DNA from: Daucus carota subsp. sativus
Taxonomy: Eukaryota > Streptophyta > Magnoliopsida > Apiales > Apiaceae
NCBI RefSeq assembly: GCF_001625215.2
Contig: NC_030389.2
Span: forward strand, 40,537,454-40,601,453
Reading direction: 5' to 3'
DNA length: 64,000 nt
Position 1 is the stretch's first letter, and each line of letters begins with the position of its first letter. This document shows positions 15,148 to 27,530 of this stretch, piece by piece. The translations under genes were made by a program, and so were the position numbers. Below the pieces are notes generated by a model. The model saw nothing but the letters and a program-made list of their open reading frames with translations. It was not told the origin of the DNA and did not search any database.

Positions 15148-16493
15148 TTTAAGTAAAACATCAATCAATGATGAGAATATAACAATTACTAAAAAGATTG
15201 ATATCTAAATTTAAAATATATATAAAAATGAGTCAATCACTATTTAAGGAAATATCGCATAATACAAATTCCTTATGTTACAACCAAAATCATTAAAACA
15301 TTAAAAGCAGACAATTAAAACTGAAAATTAAATACAGTTATACAAAACTGAAATCATAAATTATGCCATAATTTTAGTCAAGAATTTTACAGCCGAAACC
15401 ACCATCGCAAACCACCGTTAGACCACCATCATTTTGAAAATACAACATGTTAACACTAAATCAAAACCTATTACTGGTTATGGTTGCATAGAATTTAATC
15501 TTATGCAAGCAATATCAAAATGCACAAAATCTATATTATGAATAACAATATTAAGATCAGATGCACATATCTAAATTATCAACAGATCACATAAACAAGT
15601 AAGATTGTGAATTAGAAAGAGTACACCTTGATTTTATGGAGTATGTTCACACAAAATGAGTCATTTTCAAATATGATCCGTCCTTTGAAGATATCCTTCA
15701 AAGATTATCTGCTTTAGTTAAATATATATATCAAACATTTTTCTTTAGTTAAATGGGCTTCATAAAATTTTGAAATTGCAACCTTTTTCCTTACCTCTTG
15801 ACACTTCATGAATTTTTTTGATCAGAAGATTCCAAAAATTACATTTACAATAGCTGTGCAAACGATTTGAATTTTCAAGACTAAACTCGAATAAACTCGA
15901 ATTTATTCAGAAAATCAAAATATTATTTATAACCCTATCTATAGCTTTGATTTCAGAGTCAATTTCGACTAAATTTTACCAGAAAGGCCGATTACTATAG
16001 CATGAACACTAAAATTTTGGATTTAAAATCTAAACTTAAATGAAAAATCAAACAAAAAAATGTATAGCATAAATGCAAAAATTCTGGATTTTTGATATGT
16101 CTTTCAAATTTTATTATAAAACCATCAAGTCTTCAATTCTAAAAATCAATGATTAATCACCGATTAATCCAATTAATATCTAATTAATCCTTGTATCTCG
16201 TCGAACTGATTAAATCTCCGATTAATCCAATTAACATCCGATTATTTTAATTAATCTCGATTAATCTTTGTTTCGTGACTTCGCCCTTAAATCTGATTTC
16301 CGCTTTTTAACATGAGTTCCAACTTTTGTTTCTAACACTTTCAATTTAATTTTTATTTTTACTCAGCTATTAGAACCGGCATCAACTAAAGTCGGCAGTA
16401 TTACTCCCGAAGTAAACACAGACAAGTTGCCGCGTGTCACTTGTCCGTATGTACACATAAAATATAATCAAGAATATTTATACTACTACAATA
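15148..16493. other. AT-rich intergenic DNA with CGATTAATCC repeats
   Basis: No coding sequence. Around 16148-16265 the motif CGATTAATCCAATTAA recurs. The segment near 16290-16318 (CTGATTTCCGCTTTTTA) is complementary to AAAAAGCGGGAATCAG at 13974-13989, so the two may be remnants of the ends of a larger, much-interrupted element. Confidence 0.4.
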
Positions 16494-16743
16494 CTCCCTC
16501 TGTCCCATTTAATTCTATACGTTTCTTTTTAACTGTTCGACACGCATTTCAATGTTCTTATAAAATATAGTTACGTAACTTATTTTTGAGATTTTCTTTT
16601 TCTGTATAAAAATATAACATCTAAACTTTAATTCAGAAAAGAAAAATTTTAAAAATAAATTGCACAACTACAATTTGCAGGAGCATTAAAGTCTGTACCG
16701 CGTCCCCGTCCCCCAATGTATACACTCAGGGGGACGGAGGGAG
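16494..16743. mobile_element. Stowaway-type MITE in the promoter of the GPI-anchored protein gene
   Basis: CTCCCTCTGTCCCA on the left and GGGGGACGGAGGGAG on the right, flanked by TA. 250 bp. Its right edge is about 33 bp upstream of a TATAAAA box (16776) and 105 bp upstream of the ATG at 16849. Confidence 0.85.
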
Positions 16744-16775
16744 TAATATATAGCAGTTGCGGTGCTCTCCCTTTC

Positions 16776-16782
16776 TATAAAA
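16776..16782 (+). promoter_or_regulatory. TATA box of the GPI-anchored protein gene
   Basis: TATAAAA in a pyrimidine-rich context, 67-73 bp upstream of the ATG. It is placed to start transcription near 16805. It lies immediately downstream of a Stowaway element. Confidence 0.6.
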
Positions 16783-16848
16783 AACACCTCACTTTAAGGT
16801 TAAGCATCTTCTGTATCAAATTTCAAATCTTTGTTAGCAACTTCAACA

Positions 16849-18993
16849 ATGGCGTGCTTTCAAAGTTATTTTTATCTCTCTCTCATTCTCCTCTCCCTTG
16901 TCTGCATACATCACACTGTCAACTGCGATGATAATGGTATGTGTTTCTTGATTTTTCTGTGTTTTTGGTGCATAATACTATGTTCTTCGTATGCATTTTT
17001 TTTATTTGTTTTGTGGGTGTTCTTGTTTTTGAGTCCTTTTATATGTTTGAGCAACTTTTCTGACTACTAATAATGTTGTGGAGTTGGGAGGGGGGAGTTG
17101 TATATAGTTTTAGATTATTTTTTTTGAAAAAGGGTTGATCTTGATTTGGTGTTTCTTGAGATGGGGTGTGTGTGAATTGGCTAAAGAAGATGTTACTTGG
17201 ACTTGGATCTGCTCTGGTTGTGTTTTTTATATTCAAATTGGGATTGTTCTTCCTGGTCTTGCTGTGTGTGTGTGTGATTTGAAGATGCAAGATTAGTAAT
17301 ATCTGGGATTTAGATCTATTTACCTTCTTGGTAATGAATATGTGTAGTGTGTGTACAGGTATAAGTGTATGTGTAGTGTATAGATGTAGCTGGTGAGCTC
17401 ATTTCGATCTTCGAGATATATTGCATTTGGGATTGAGATCTGTACTACATTGTATTTTATACCAAACTTATTTAGGTTCTGCATTTGAATATGTTAGTAA
17501 TTGTCAAAGTAGTTATAGAGTGATCTGCATATGGAATGAAAGTTCTTCAGCAAGGAGGGGAGGGGGTTGTTCGATTGGAAGAGAATATTTTGGTAAACTT
17601 AGATCTGCCAGCTACTTCTGCCTACAATGTTGTTCAATTTCATTGACTTAATTACCAAATTCATTTCCATAGATGTAAAGTTGGGTGCAATAAATGTAAT
17701 TAGTGAGCTGTGAAGTGTGTTTCTTTTATATGCTTTTACTTGAAACACTTCACAGAATTTGAGCTGCTCGATCAAGGTTCTCAGGGTTTAGGAATACAGT
17801 TTAACAGTCTAGCATTTCTTTCAACAACATCGGCATATAAGACTTGCATAAGGGACAAATAATTATACTTTCTGTAGTTTTAATAAAGACGGTAATGATC
17901 ATGAATTGAAGAACACTATTTTTTATCTGAGAGAATCAAAGTTACTCATCATTTAACCTTGTGTGTTGCTTGCATCATTCTGAGCCCTGTTTTGTGTAAT
18001 TGTACTTAAATACTAAAGTAATTAGTTTAGTATGTTTTGAACTATCTACTTTTTGCCCTTTTGGAAATAAAGGCCAAGAATAGTTGCATAGGTGCTCTTT
18101 TATATGCACTTCTACACATAAATACTCTATAATCTGCACTTCCTTTTTTATTGGAGTTTAGGGTACACAGTGGGTGATTGACATTTTAGTAGTTGAACTT
18201 CCGATTTCAACAATTTAAGGTAAATTATTTACATCCTAGTTAAGTGTTTCAATCTCACTTTTTAGTATAATTCCTTACATCCTTAATGTCACTTTTGTGG
18301 CTAATAGAATTTAGGCCCAAATAGGGTGTCTTAAGAGCTTTAAAGCAATTTGGTGACAAATGTTTGTTCTAACAATTGTTTAGAAAGGTGATGGGTATTA
18401 CAGGTTGTAATTTTGTAGTTTTGTTCTTCACCATTCAATTGAAGTACTTGATAATGACCCTTTTTTTTTCAGATGAGGAAGACAGTCTTCTTCGAGGCAT
18501 CAACAGCTATAGGGCCACTTTAAATTTGCCAAGTCTGACAGACAATGACAAAGCCGAGTGCCTCGCAGAGGAAATTGCCGAGCAGTTTAAGAATCAACCA
18601 TGTACAAATACCACTGGTGCAAACACAGTACCTGGAACTGAGCCTCAATTTTCGGACTTCCCAAACCTTTTAAACAAATGCAAATTGAATGTCACCACTA
18701 CAAGGGATGGTGCCATATTGCCTGCTTGTGTTCCTAATCTAGCTCAGGATATAGTCCTATCCAATTACACACATTCTCAGTATTCTGGCTCTCTCAATGA
18801 TACAAAATACACTGGAATTGGGATCGGCTCGGATGACAACTGGATTGTTGTTATTTTGACCACAGATACTCCAACCGGGAATTTTGCCACTGGTTCCTCC
18901 GTTCCAGATGTCAACTTTGTAACAAAGATGAGTCCATTTCAACCCCTTTTATTTGTGATGATGGGAATTTTCTTCCTTGTTGGAGCATATTAA
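16849..18993 (+). CDS. GPI-anchored glycoprotein of the At3g06035/At5g19250-like family
   Basis: Two exons, 16849-16936 and 18473-18993, joined in phase 1, giving 202 aa. Exon 1 is an N-terminal signal peptide (MACFQSYFYLSLILLSLVCI, cleavage near VNC). The mature part starts DEEDSLLRGINSYRATLNLP and holds four Cys and several N-x-S/T sites (for example NTT, NVT, NYT, NDT). The protein ends in a hydrophobic C-terminal tail (FQPLLFVMMGIFFLVG) with small residues before it, as in GPI signal sequences. The family is plant-specific and of unknown biochemical role at the plasma membrane or apoplast. The ATG 16849 sits 67 bp after a TATA box. A decayed paralogue lies at about 43535-44210. Identification is by overall sequence character. 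Confidence 0.88.
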
Positions 18994-19757
18994 GCAAGTG
19001 AATTTCACATATTCTAGTGGAGGGCCGGATACTAACTGTTGCTGGAATTTTATTGTCTCCTAACTGATACTTTCTCAGAGGTTGAATAATTCAGTTACTA
19101 GGACAGCCTGCTCTCACGAAGACATGAACTTAAAGCTGTTTCTGTTTATGTTGCCTCGTAATGCTGTTGCAATCAACCCGGATTTTGCTGAGTTGTATAC
19201 ATAGTTGTTTTAAATCTTTTTTAGTTTCTGTTTCTTGAATATGATCTGCTGCTTTGAGGTAAGACCTGATCATACTTTCTTTGAGCATATATGTGTGTGG
19301 TTCTTGTAATGTTTCTCCTCTTATTCCTCTCATGTTTGTCTGAGTTCAAAATTTTGTTGTTCCATGTTCTATATATGTGTCAGTTGTACCGACCGGTTGT
19401 TTAATAAAAAGAACTTTTAAAATAATTTATACCGAGTCCTAAAACATATGTGGAGTCCTCCGAGACGTATATAAATGGCCGGGACAAAAGTGACCCAAAC
19501 GTATATAAATGGCCGGGACTGAGCAGTACATTGGTTGTCAAGAAGAGAAGAAGAAAGAGAGAGGACGTTGTAGGCGGGTGTTCATTAATGATGCAGAGAA
19601 TATACGCTATCAACCCCACAGAGTAATGAGAATTTGGCCGATACTTTTATTCCCTATCGCCAACTTGTGGTAAGCTCCTCAACAGCTGAACTTGGACATT
19701 GCTTTCTGTGAGCTCTTCAACTTTGCACTAGTATAAAACAAGTCCTCATAACTGTAA
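18994..19757. other. 3' UTR and downstream spacer of the GPI-anchored protein gene
   Basis: About 300 bp after the stop is conserved in the pseudogene copy near 43.94-44.21 kb, which marks it as transcribed 3' UTR or duplicated flank. Two 'acgtatataaatggccgggac' repeats follow near 19467 and 19499. Nothing coding. Confidence 0.5.
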
Positions 19758-20134
19758 GAGCAAGTCCAATGGGGGAGCTAAAGTGGGTGCTATTGCCATA
19801 ATATAGCACTCAAAGAAAAAATGCAACTCCAATGAGATGCTGTATTTAGATGCAAAATAGTAAAATTCTATACTTAGATGCTAAATATAGAACCAAGTAT
19901 AGATGTTGCTATTTCTATAATATAGCACCTTTAACTCATTAACTAGTTTCCAATTTCTAGTTATTGATGATGTGGTAACATGGATGGATCCATCTTTGGT
20001 TTCAAATATAGAACCAAGGATGCATCTAAGTATGGATGCATCCAAATATAGCATCCCTTTGGAGTTGAGTTTTTTTACTTTTGATGCTATAATATAGCAA
20101 TCAAACCAAGTATAGCATTGCATTGGAGTTACTC
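19758..20134. mobile_element. Tourist-like (PIF/Harbinger) MITE
   Basis: GAGCAAGTCCAATGG on the left and CATTGGAGTTACTC on the right, flanked by TAA on both sides (19755-19757 and 20135-20137), the 3-bp duplication of PIF/Harbinger elements. The interior carries repeated 'tataatatagca' motifs. Confidence 0.75.
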
Positions 20135-20137
20135 TAA

Positions 20138-20824
20138 GGAAAAAATGCAACTCCGATGAGATGCTATATTTAGATGTTAGATGTATTTATAGGAGGGTAG
20201 TTGAAGGTTAGTTAATATCAGTGTTGTAAAAAGCGCAAATCGGTCCTAAACGGTGAGGTGACCTTCTAGCGCTTAAGCGGATAAGCGGACGCTTAAGCGG
20301 AATTTTAAGCGGGTGATTAAGCGGAACAATAATTTATATTTAAAATTATATATATAATAATATTATATGTAAAATTAAAATTATAAAATAATTAAGTAAC
20401 AAGAATTTAAACATAAAATGTTTTTGATAAAAAAAGATATTTTTAATATTTTATTATAATTTTATTAATATTTATAGAAAAATATTTATATTTAAATATA
20501 AGAAATTAGCAAGTCAACATCATTCTGACCGCTTAATCCGTTTAATGTCCGCTTAATCCGCTTAACAGACCGCTTAATGTTAAAAAACGCTTAATCACCC
20601 GCTTAATGTAAAATCGAAGCGTTTCACCCTCCGATTCCGCTTAAGCGCCCGCTTAGACGGCCGCTTAATGCGCTTTTTAGAACACTGGTTAATATACATC
20701 TAATTGGTTCTATTTTTAATCTATCCATTGGAGTATGAGTTCTATTTTAACTCCAAAAACCACTTTTTAGTTTCAAATTATAACAATAACTATACACATT
20801 TTAGCATTACCATTGGAATTGCTC
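20138..20824. mobile_element. Second Tourist-like copy, left-truncated and split by a hAT MITE
   Basis: The segment after 20137 resembles the inside of the preceding Tourist element ('aaaaaatgcaactccgatgagatgctatattt'-like, compare 19810). It resumes after the nested hAT element and ends CCATTGGAATTGCTC at 20824, followed by TAA. So 19758-20824 is either two Tourist copies in tandem or one larger composite. Confidence 0.55.
20219..20687. mobile_element. hAT-type MITE (469 bp) with perfect 8-bp target duplication
   Basis: Termini are CAGTGTTGTAAAAAGCGC and GCGCTTTTTAGAACACTG, nearly perfect inverted repeats with the CAGTG start typical of hAT elements. GTTAATAT flanks both sides (20211-20218 and 20688-20695). 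Subterminal regions are packed with AAGCGG / CCGCTT hexamers in opposite orientation on the two sides; such clusters are usually transposase-binding sites. The core is AT-rich and non-coding. Confidence 0.9.
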
Positions 20825-20827
20825 TAA

Positions 20828-23238
20828 TAGTAATATTTCCATAGTCTTCGCTATATACCAAGCCATGAAAGAATGAAGAAACCTCTGAATATTACGGCGA
20901 AATCAGTGTTGTTGTGGCAGAGATTAAGGTTGCTACAAAAAATTATGTAAATTTTATTGGGAAAAATGAAAATGATAGGCACTCACAAATTGTTCTCAAT
21001 TTTTTTTCCCAAATCTTAATTGATAATATCTGATTATTTAACTTACACTGATAATAATGAGAACCTCTTGTATACACATAAACCACTCAAATAAAATTAG
21101 ACGTCATCCGAAGAAAATGAAGATTAAATTTGGAATATGCAGGAGTCGAGGGAAGGGCAAGCCTCTTCTTATGTTCAAACTGTTGGTGGCAGTAATTGAT
21201 GCGCCGAGAGGTACTTTTTTTAGATGAATAAATTAGAAAAATGTGATCGTTATAATACCTACAGAAATAGATTATTATTATGCATCAAAAATTTTATCCT
21301 CATATTTCTACCAAATAATATGACAAACAAATAATTGATTTCAACTGAATCTGAAAGTAATTCTTTAAGTACCTAGCATTTTCTGCACCAAAATTGAACT
21401 TCTGGAAGGTTATCAAACTGCAATCAAATTCTCAGAGAGTGGGGTACCATTTGCAACCGAAAAAGTCAAGTTGGACATGTTGTGAAGTTGTGGTTTGACT
21501 TCTATCAGAAATGCACGATACTTTACTCAAACTTGGTCAAAAAAGAATGTCGGTTAGATGCAGAGAAGCGTTGACAATTTAAAAACAAATGGAAAACAGG
21601 GAGTTAGCAGGAGTGATGATTGATATTAGTAGTTGAGGAACATCAACAGATGATCTAGTGTTTTGTGTTATGATTTTGCAGGGTGTATTGTACATAATGA
21701 TGGAGATTCCACTTTAAAAAGATCATCAGAATCCAAGTGAATTCGTGTGTTTCCTAACTAATACACTCAAAGATTCATCGTGTTGGTTGTTAAGCTTAAA
21801 AAAGAAGAGAGGGTCTAGTGGATTTTTTGTGATTGGAATGGATGAGGCAGATGGACCCTTTTTTTTTTCTTTCTCCGACACCGCATTACAAGGCCAGTGC
21901 AATAGCCTTTTAGCTGAGTAACTTCAAACTTAGCGCAATGAAATTAAGGTGGTGCTTGATTCATGGTTAACGAGGTCGGTTGGCGGGAATCAGAACCTCA
22001 ATCTTATGTGTAAGTGTTTGGATTAGTAATTTGATGGTATGGAATAAGAACCTTAATCTTTTTAGGTGGTTAAATCATACTCTTTTCAACTTTTGAGTTT
22101 TCATATCATTCTTATTCTCATTCTCGATTCTCATACACACATGAAAAACAAAAGTATGTATAAAAAATATTTAATTTATTTATTTCAAGGAAATTTAGGA
22201 GTTGAACCTCCGGGCACATATACGTCACACCTTTTTTCATTGCTTAATTAGGAAGAATACATGTTCGTTTTCACAAAGAACCAATAATTAGATCGCTCTT
22301 TTTAGAGATCGTGAACCCTTGTCATACTGTATATAATAAAATACCGCGTGTGCCTTTTACATGCATGGATGGTAGTTACGTATGCACATGGATAAGTATT
22401 CACAGTTTTGCTAGTCGATTAAACAATTAGCCGAGACACACAATCAAGAATAATCATTTTGTACTAGTATATCAAAATTACAATTCTAATATATTTTTGA
22501 GTTATTGTTTCGGGTTTAACTTCAAAATATATTATTTTAACTGTTATTCTTTAAATTTATGTATAGGTGATACAGAAGTTCTGAGATCTCAAATTTTATT
22601 GGTTAATATCATATTTCATATAAATTGATCTTGAGCATTAACTTTTTCTTATTTTGGTGGATACTTAAAACTTAAAAAGTAGAAAATAAATACAAAAGTA
22701 CAGACTCAAGACTGGAGTACATGTGTGCTCGAAGTCAACGAGCTCATCTAATTTAGAATGGAGGGAGTATCGTAGGTGCTTGATTGAATAATTGTTACAG
22801 CGAACTTGCACTAAGATGAATAATGGAGGATTCTCCGCTGGCTAGCTTCCCCTATGTTTTGTCTATGTCAGGGCATTGCCCTTCTCCACTCTCCAGTCTC
22901 CAATAAACATAGTATATACTTCCAGCTGTGTAGTAACATTCTAGTGGATATGGCGGCATGGTGACCAACATTTCCTTCATTAAACTAGTAAATAAACTTT
23001 TTCTTAAAGCTATGCGATTCGACCCCATTTCTAACTCGTACGGACACCATCACCCATAACATATGCGTTATGGAGTAGAATATCCGCTACAAAGAATAAC
23101 ACAATCACCCATAATTTATCAATATTACGGAGTAGGAGCATCTCCAAAAATTGAGATCTGTTAGTTAAAATATCTATGTGTCATTCCATGTGTCATCTAA
23201 GTGGCACTTTTAGATGATATGTAAAAAGAAATACTCTC
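20828..23238. other. Intergenic DNA, no supported gene
   Basis: Open frames are short and unlike known families. A lone Stowaway-like end, GGAGGGAGTA, is at about 22760. No RNA gene or further complete element was recognised. Confidence 0.4.
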
Positions 23239-25075
23239 TGTTATAGCCAAATTTGGCTAGGTCCTTGTTGGGCCAGGTATGTACTTAGTTTAACTAAGTA
23301 AGACATGAATTGGGCTAAGAGTCCTATATAAAGGAAGGACGCGTCCTCCTGCTTATAAAGTGAGGACGCGACCGACCCTTGAAGAGACTAGTCTGAACGG
23401 AAGGGCGCAGCCCTCCGTGATATGACTGATCCGCCGATGTTGCGTATCTTAATGAAGAGGACGCGTCCTCCGCGTCGGAAGGAGGGATGCGTCCTCCAGG
23501 TCACACGTGTCCCATGAAGAGGACGCGTCCTCCTGCTTATAAAGGGAGGATGCGATCGACCCTTGGTGTTGCGTGAAGAGGAGGCGTCCTCCTGCTTATA
23601 AAAGGAGGATGCGACCGACCATTGGTGTTGCGTGAAGAGGACGCGTCCTCCGAGTCACAAGGAGGGACGCCTTACTTGAGAGTGTTGATGGAGAGACGCG
23701 ACCGACCTCCGTCCACCCACGTCGTGTAATCTATGGAGGAGGGCGCGCCCTCTTCGGAGGTGACCGAGGGGCGCGTCCCTTGTAAGAAGTTGACCATGAG
23801 ATGAAGACCAAGGGCGTGCCTTTAACGGGGTGTCCTCGCCTCCCCGGGGGCGCGACCTCATGTTAAAGAAGGACCTGTCTGATGTGTTGTTGGAGTGGTC
23901 GATGGGACGAGACGGCGAAGGCAAGGGCGCGCCCTCAGGGGTCGCTCCCACATGTAAACACATATTGTAAGAAGGCTCTTCCTATAGGAGAGCGTACATT
24001 CGCTGAGACAACCCTTCCGAGGGAGACGAAGACCGCCCCTCCGGGGATAGGAAGACTTACCCCTCCGGGGGATACGACGACTCTTCCGAGGTGTTGTAGC
24101 CGTTTTTGTACACCATGTAGAGGGGAGGACGCGCCCTCCTCCGGACATAACCCGGGGAGTGCGGTCTCTTGTCCAGTAAACAGGGATGAAGACGGGAGTT
24201 GGGAAGGACACGTCCTCCCTATCAGGGCGCGTCCTTTGACTCAGACGAGGCATAGTTATGAAATACATGATGAGAGAGAGAGGATGAGTGAGTCTCCGTG
24301 ACGACCCTTCCGAGGGATATGAAGACTAGTTACCAAGCTCATTTGGTAGTTATCAGGCTCATCTGATAGTTCCCGGGCTCATCCGGGCATGATCTACAAT
24401 CCTCAATCCTGCTATCTGCCGAGTTAACCCTCGTGTGGGGGCTTGAGGTGATCATGGCTCTTGAAGGCCCTCCGGGGTAACACGAAGGCCGATCATATGT
24501 CTGGATCCTGTATTCTGGTGAGTTAGCCCTCATCGGGGGATTGAGACGATCGTGTAATTCGGCTCCTTGTCTACCTTGTTTGAAGATGAAGACCTCACCG
24601 AGAGGTGAGGACATGTCCCTGCACCTCGAGGGGTTAGCCATGGCTCTCCCAGATAACTTCTCCATAAGAGTCGTGGTAGATGCTATCTCTCGTAGTGGAG
24701 ATATCGTTGAATCCGTGATCTATTTGGATTAGGAGTCTGGGGTAGTCATACTCAAGACTAATTCTAACAGGAGTAGGATTCTCCAAGATGGGCCTTCGGC
24801 CTATCTCCGACCTTATCGCCAAGAGGCCTAGTCCTGATCAAACTAGGACTCTTGGTCCAATAGAACTACGTATGGCTTGATCCCCTATAAATAGGGGTAC
24901 GTAGGCACATTGGGGGATCATGAGTTGAGAGCACGTGAGACCAACTCAAAACCCTAATCTCAGCCACCCCCTAAAACACACAATCACCGCACTCCGGCGA
25001 CCAAAACCACCGTCACAGATCTTGATTCCGGCCATGAACCTCATCTTTGTTGATTACCAAATTCCTCTATCAACA
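23239..25075 (+). repeat. 5' LTR of the non-autonomous retrotransposon
   Basis: 1,837 bp, TG...CA ends. Its first 450 bp hold three to four diverged tandem units of about 70 bp containing GAGGACGCGTCCTCC, TGCTTATAAA and GATGCGACCGACC. The likely promoter is CCCCTATAAATAGGGG at 24882-24897, leaving roughly 160 bp of R-U5 before the primer-binding site. Confidence 0.92.
24882..24897 (+). promoter_or_regulatory. LTR TATA box inside a small palindrome
   Basis: TATAAATA flanked by CCCC and GGGG, giving CCCCTAT-AA-ATAGGGG. This is the best TATA box in the LTR and lies about 180 bp before the primer-binding site, where U3 promoters sit. The same site recurs in the 3' LTR at 29174-29189. Confidence 0.6.
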
Positions 25076-25345
25076 AATTGGCGCTAGAAGGAGGGGTATT
25101 CAAGATCTTCATCTTAAGAGGAAGAGATGTCACACGACGGAGATTCGCACGGAGAGGAGGAGCGTCTTTCGGCAAGGCGATGGCTAGAGCACAAAAGGAG
25201 AGGAGACCTTCATCTACTTCTCCAGAAAAGGATGATATCTCCATCGGGAGTTTGAAGGAGGACGATCATCAACGAAATTCTAGGAGGTAACCTAATTTGC
25301 GATCAGGGTTTTCTGGACCGGGGAGTCAGCGAAGGCGATTTTCGG

Positions 25346-25620
25346 AGACCTGACGCCTCCCCCGGACAGGGTACACCTCCCCCCGACAGGGTATGCCTCC
25401 AGGTGATGTGGTGTCCGACGACCACCGTGAGGAATGCATCCCTTGACACCTACGAAGAGGGTACGCCTTCCCCGGACAGAGTACGCCTCCCCCGGACAGA
25501 GTACACCTCCCCCGGAGAGAGTACACCTCCCCTGACAGGGTACGCCTCCAAGTGATGTGGTGCTCGACTACCACCGTGAGGAACGAATTCCCTAACACCT
25601 CCGAAGAAGGCGCACCTCCG
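25346..25620 (+). repeat. Tandem repeats inside the LTR element (CCCGGACAGRGTACRCCTC type)
   Basis: Short units of about 21 bp (cccggacagagtacgcctcc and variants) run in tandem, at least seven copies. They are embedded in a longer ~190-bp repeat with a shared 'gatgtggtg...ccaccgtgaggaa' block seen twice. Non-coding. Confidence 0.7.
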
Positions 25621-26509
25621 GGTAAGATTCTCACAATGCTTTCGCATGTTATTGCTAACAAGTCTGTTGTGGTTTGAGTCTTTACGAGAAGGAGATCGCC
25701 TCCCTGGAAGCCTCAACGGTTTTCTGAAGGGGCGCGCCCTCCCCAGAGCAAGTAATTTGAGGTTCGCGAGAGGCGCATGTTGAAGGCCTGACCACATGTG
25801 ATGATATGAACGGGAAAGTTACGAAGGGCGAGCTATTGAGATGGAACCTAGCTCGAAAAGTCGTAAGGATGCGCGCCTTCCCCTGACCGGGCGCGCCCTC
25901 AGGTAAATACTAAACTCCCTCAGTATTTGGTTCCCTAAGACTACTACATGTGTAAATTCACAGGTAATATGGTGTTACCTTTAAGAGGAGTACACCTCTT
26001 CTCCATGAGGAGTAGTCGCACTTTCCTCCAACAAGGCGCGCCCTCCCGAAGAGACAAACATACTCAGGAAAGAGCTCACTAGTCTTGAAGAGGTCACGTC
26101 CCTCCCTAGGGCGCGCCCTCTCGGAAGTACTCATCACTTGAGGAAGCGCATGAAGGCGCGCCCCCAGGATAATAAGGTTGAGGAGGAATATGCTTCAAAT
26201 ACGCGCCTCCTCCTAGTTGGACGCACCCCGAGTTCCAAGGTCATGTTTCCAGGGTTGATAATTTGGGAGGACGCGTCTTCCCCTAACAGGGCGCGTCGTG
26301 AGGTAACACTGACCATCAGTATTAAGTCGTATACATGATAAAGTGCAGGACAAGTCCAACATGCTAAAGGAGCTGTCCATCTTGATGAGGGCGCGCCCTC
26401 CGCTCTACAGGAACGTAGCATGATACCTGCAAGGTCTTTGATCAAGGTACACTTAAGGCCTTTCAAAGGTTACCAAATTATCCATGACCAGCTCTGGGTA
26501 CTATGAATT

Positions 26510-26690
26510 TTAACCATCCATGATACGCTCTGGATGTCATCCACGATCTACTCTGGATGCTATGATTATTTACCTATCCATGATACGCTCTGGATATTAT
26601 ACTTGCGCATCCATGATACGCTCTGGACGTTATACTTGTGCATCCATGATACGCTCTGGATCTTACATATCCATGACATGCTCTGGATAA
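26510..26690 (+). repeat. Tandem 'TCCATGATACGCTCTGGA' repeats inside the LTR element
   Basis: About six imperfect copies of an 18-bp core spaced 25-45 bp apart. The core is itself partly palindromic (TCCA...TGGA). Non-coding. Confidence 0.75.
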
Positions 26691-27530
26691 CACTTTATAC
26701 CATTGATTCCCCATTGAGCCATAAGCTCTGGGACCTGTGCGATGCACCAGAGTTATATAAACCACGATAAGATTCGTGATGCCCCATATGGGATGATGTA
26801 TGGACTGGGGAGTGGTCCTTTTGAATTTCTTAAGCAAGTGATTCACGCGTGAAAAAGTAAGGTTGCGCCAAAGGCTGCGCCCTCTACTTAATCCTTGGAA
26901 AAGATCAAAAGAGTCCACATTATAAGTAAGGCTACGCCCTCTGCTTATACAGTCCTTGGAAGAAAAGAAATATTGCAGGTAAGGCAGCGCCATCGGCCGC
27001 GCCCTCTGCTTAGGCAATTCTTTAGAAAAAGATAAAAAAAGGGGTCATGTTATAACAAGGCGGCGCCATTCTGTAAGTCGCGTCTTATACTATTCCCAGG
27101 TACCATGGACACACTAAGGCTGGAAAAAAAAGCCACAAACCTTCGCACAGCGAAGGCGCGCCCTTCTTTTGTTGAAGTTCATTGGCGCGAATGTTATGGT
27201 TGAATGTGTCCTTGGAAGGAATAAGCGAAGCTGCGCCACTGTCAACGACAGATAGGCCGCGCCCCCTGTTTTCTTTTATCTACATAAAGATTGCTTATGA
27301 ACACATCAAGAAGACGCGACAGCCTCATGCTTAGCAACTTTGCTAAATGATCAAAGACACCGACATTATATACATGCAAGGCTTATGCACAGTCTGCATC
27401 TTGGAATGTCGAGGAATAGAAGTGGCTTACGTCGCGCCTCTATGCGCGGACGCGCTCTCGGAAGAGGATGTGTGGTATGGAGTAAAAATTTCCATGATAT
27501 CTCCAATATCAAGAAAATTTGGGGAGTACT

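Noticed and set aside
23300..23700. Possible CRISPR-like array from regularly spaced GAGGACGCGTCCTC repeats
   Set aside because: This is a plant nuclear retrotransposon LTR; the spacers are repeats themselves and no cas genes exist here.
23655..24822. Several open frames in the LTR on both strands (repeated at 27947-29114)
   Set aside because: They translate GC-rich palindromic LTR sequence, overlap each other on opposite strands and resemble no retroelement protein.
25326..26466. Minus-strand open frames inside the LTR element
   Set aside because: Their translations are products of tandem GC-rich repeats; no gag, protease, integrase or reverse transcriptase motif is present.
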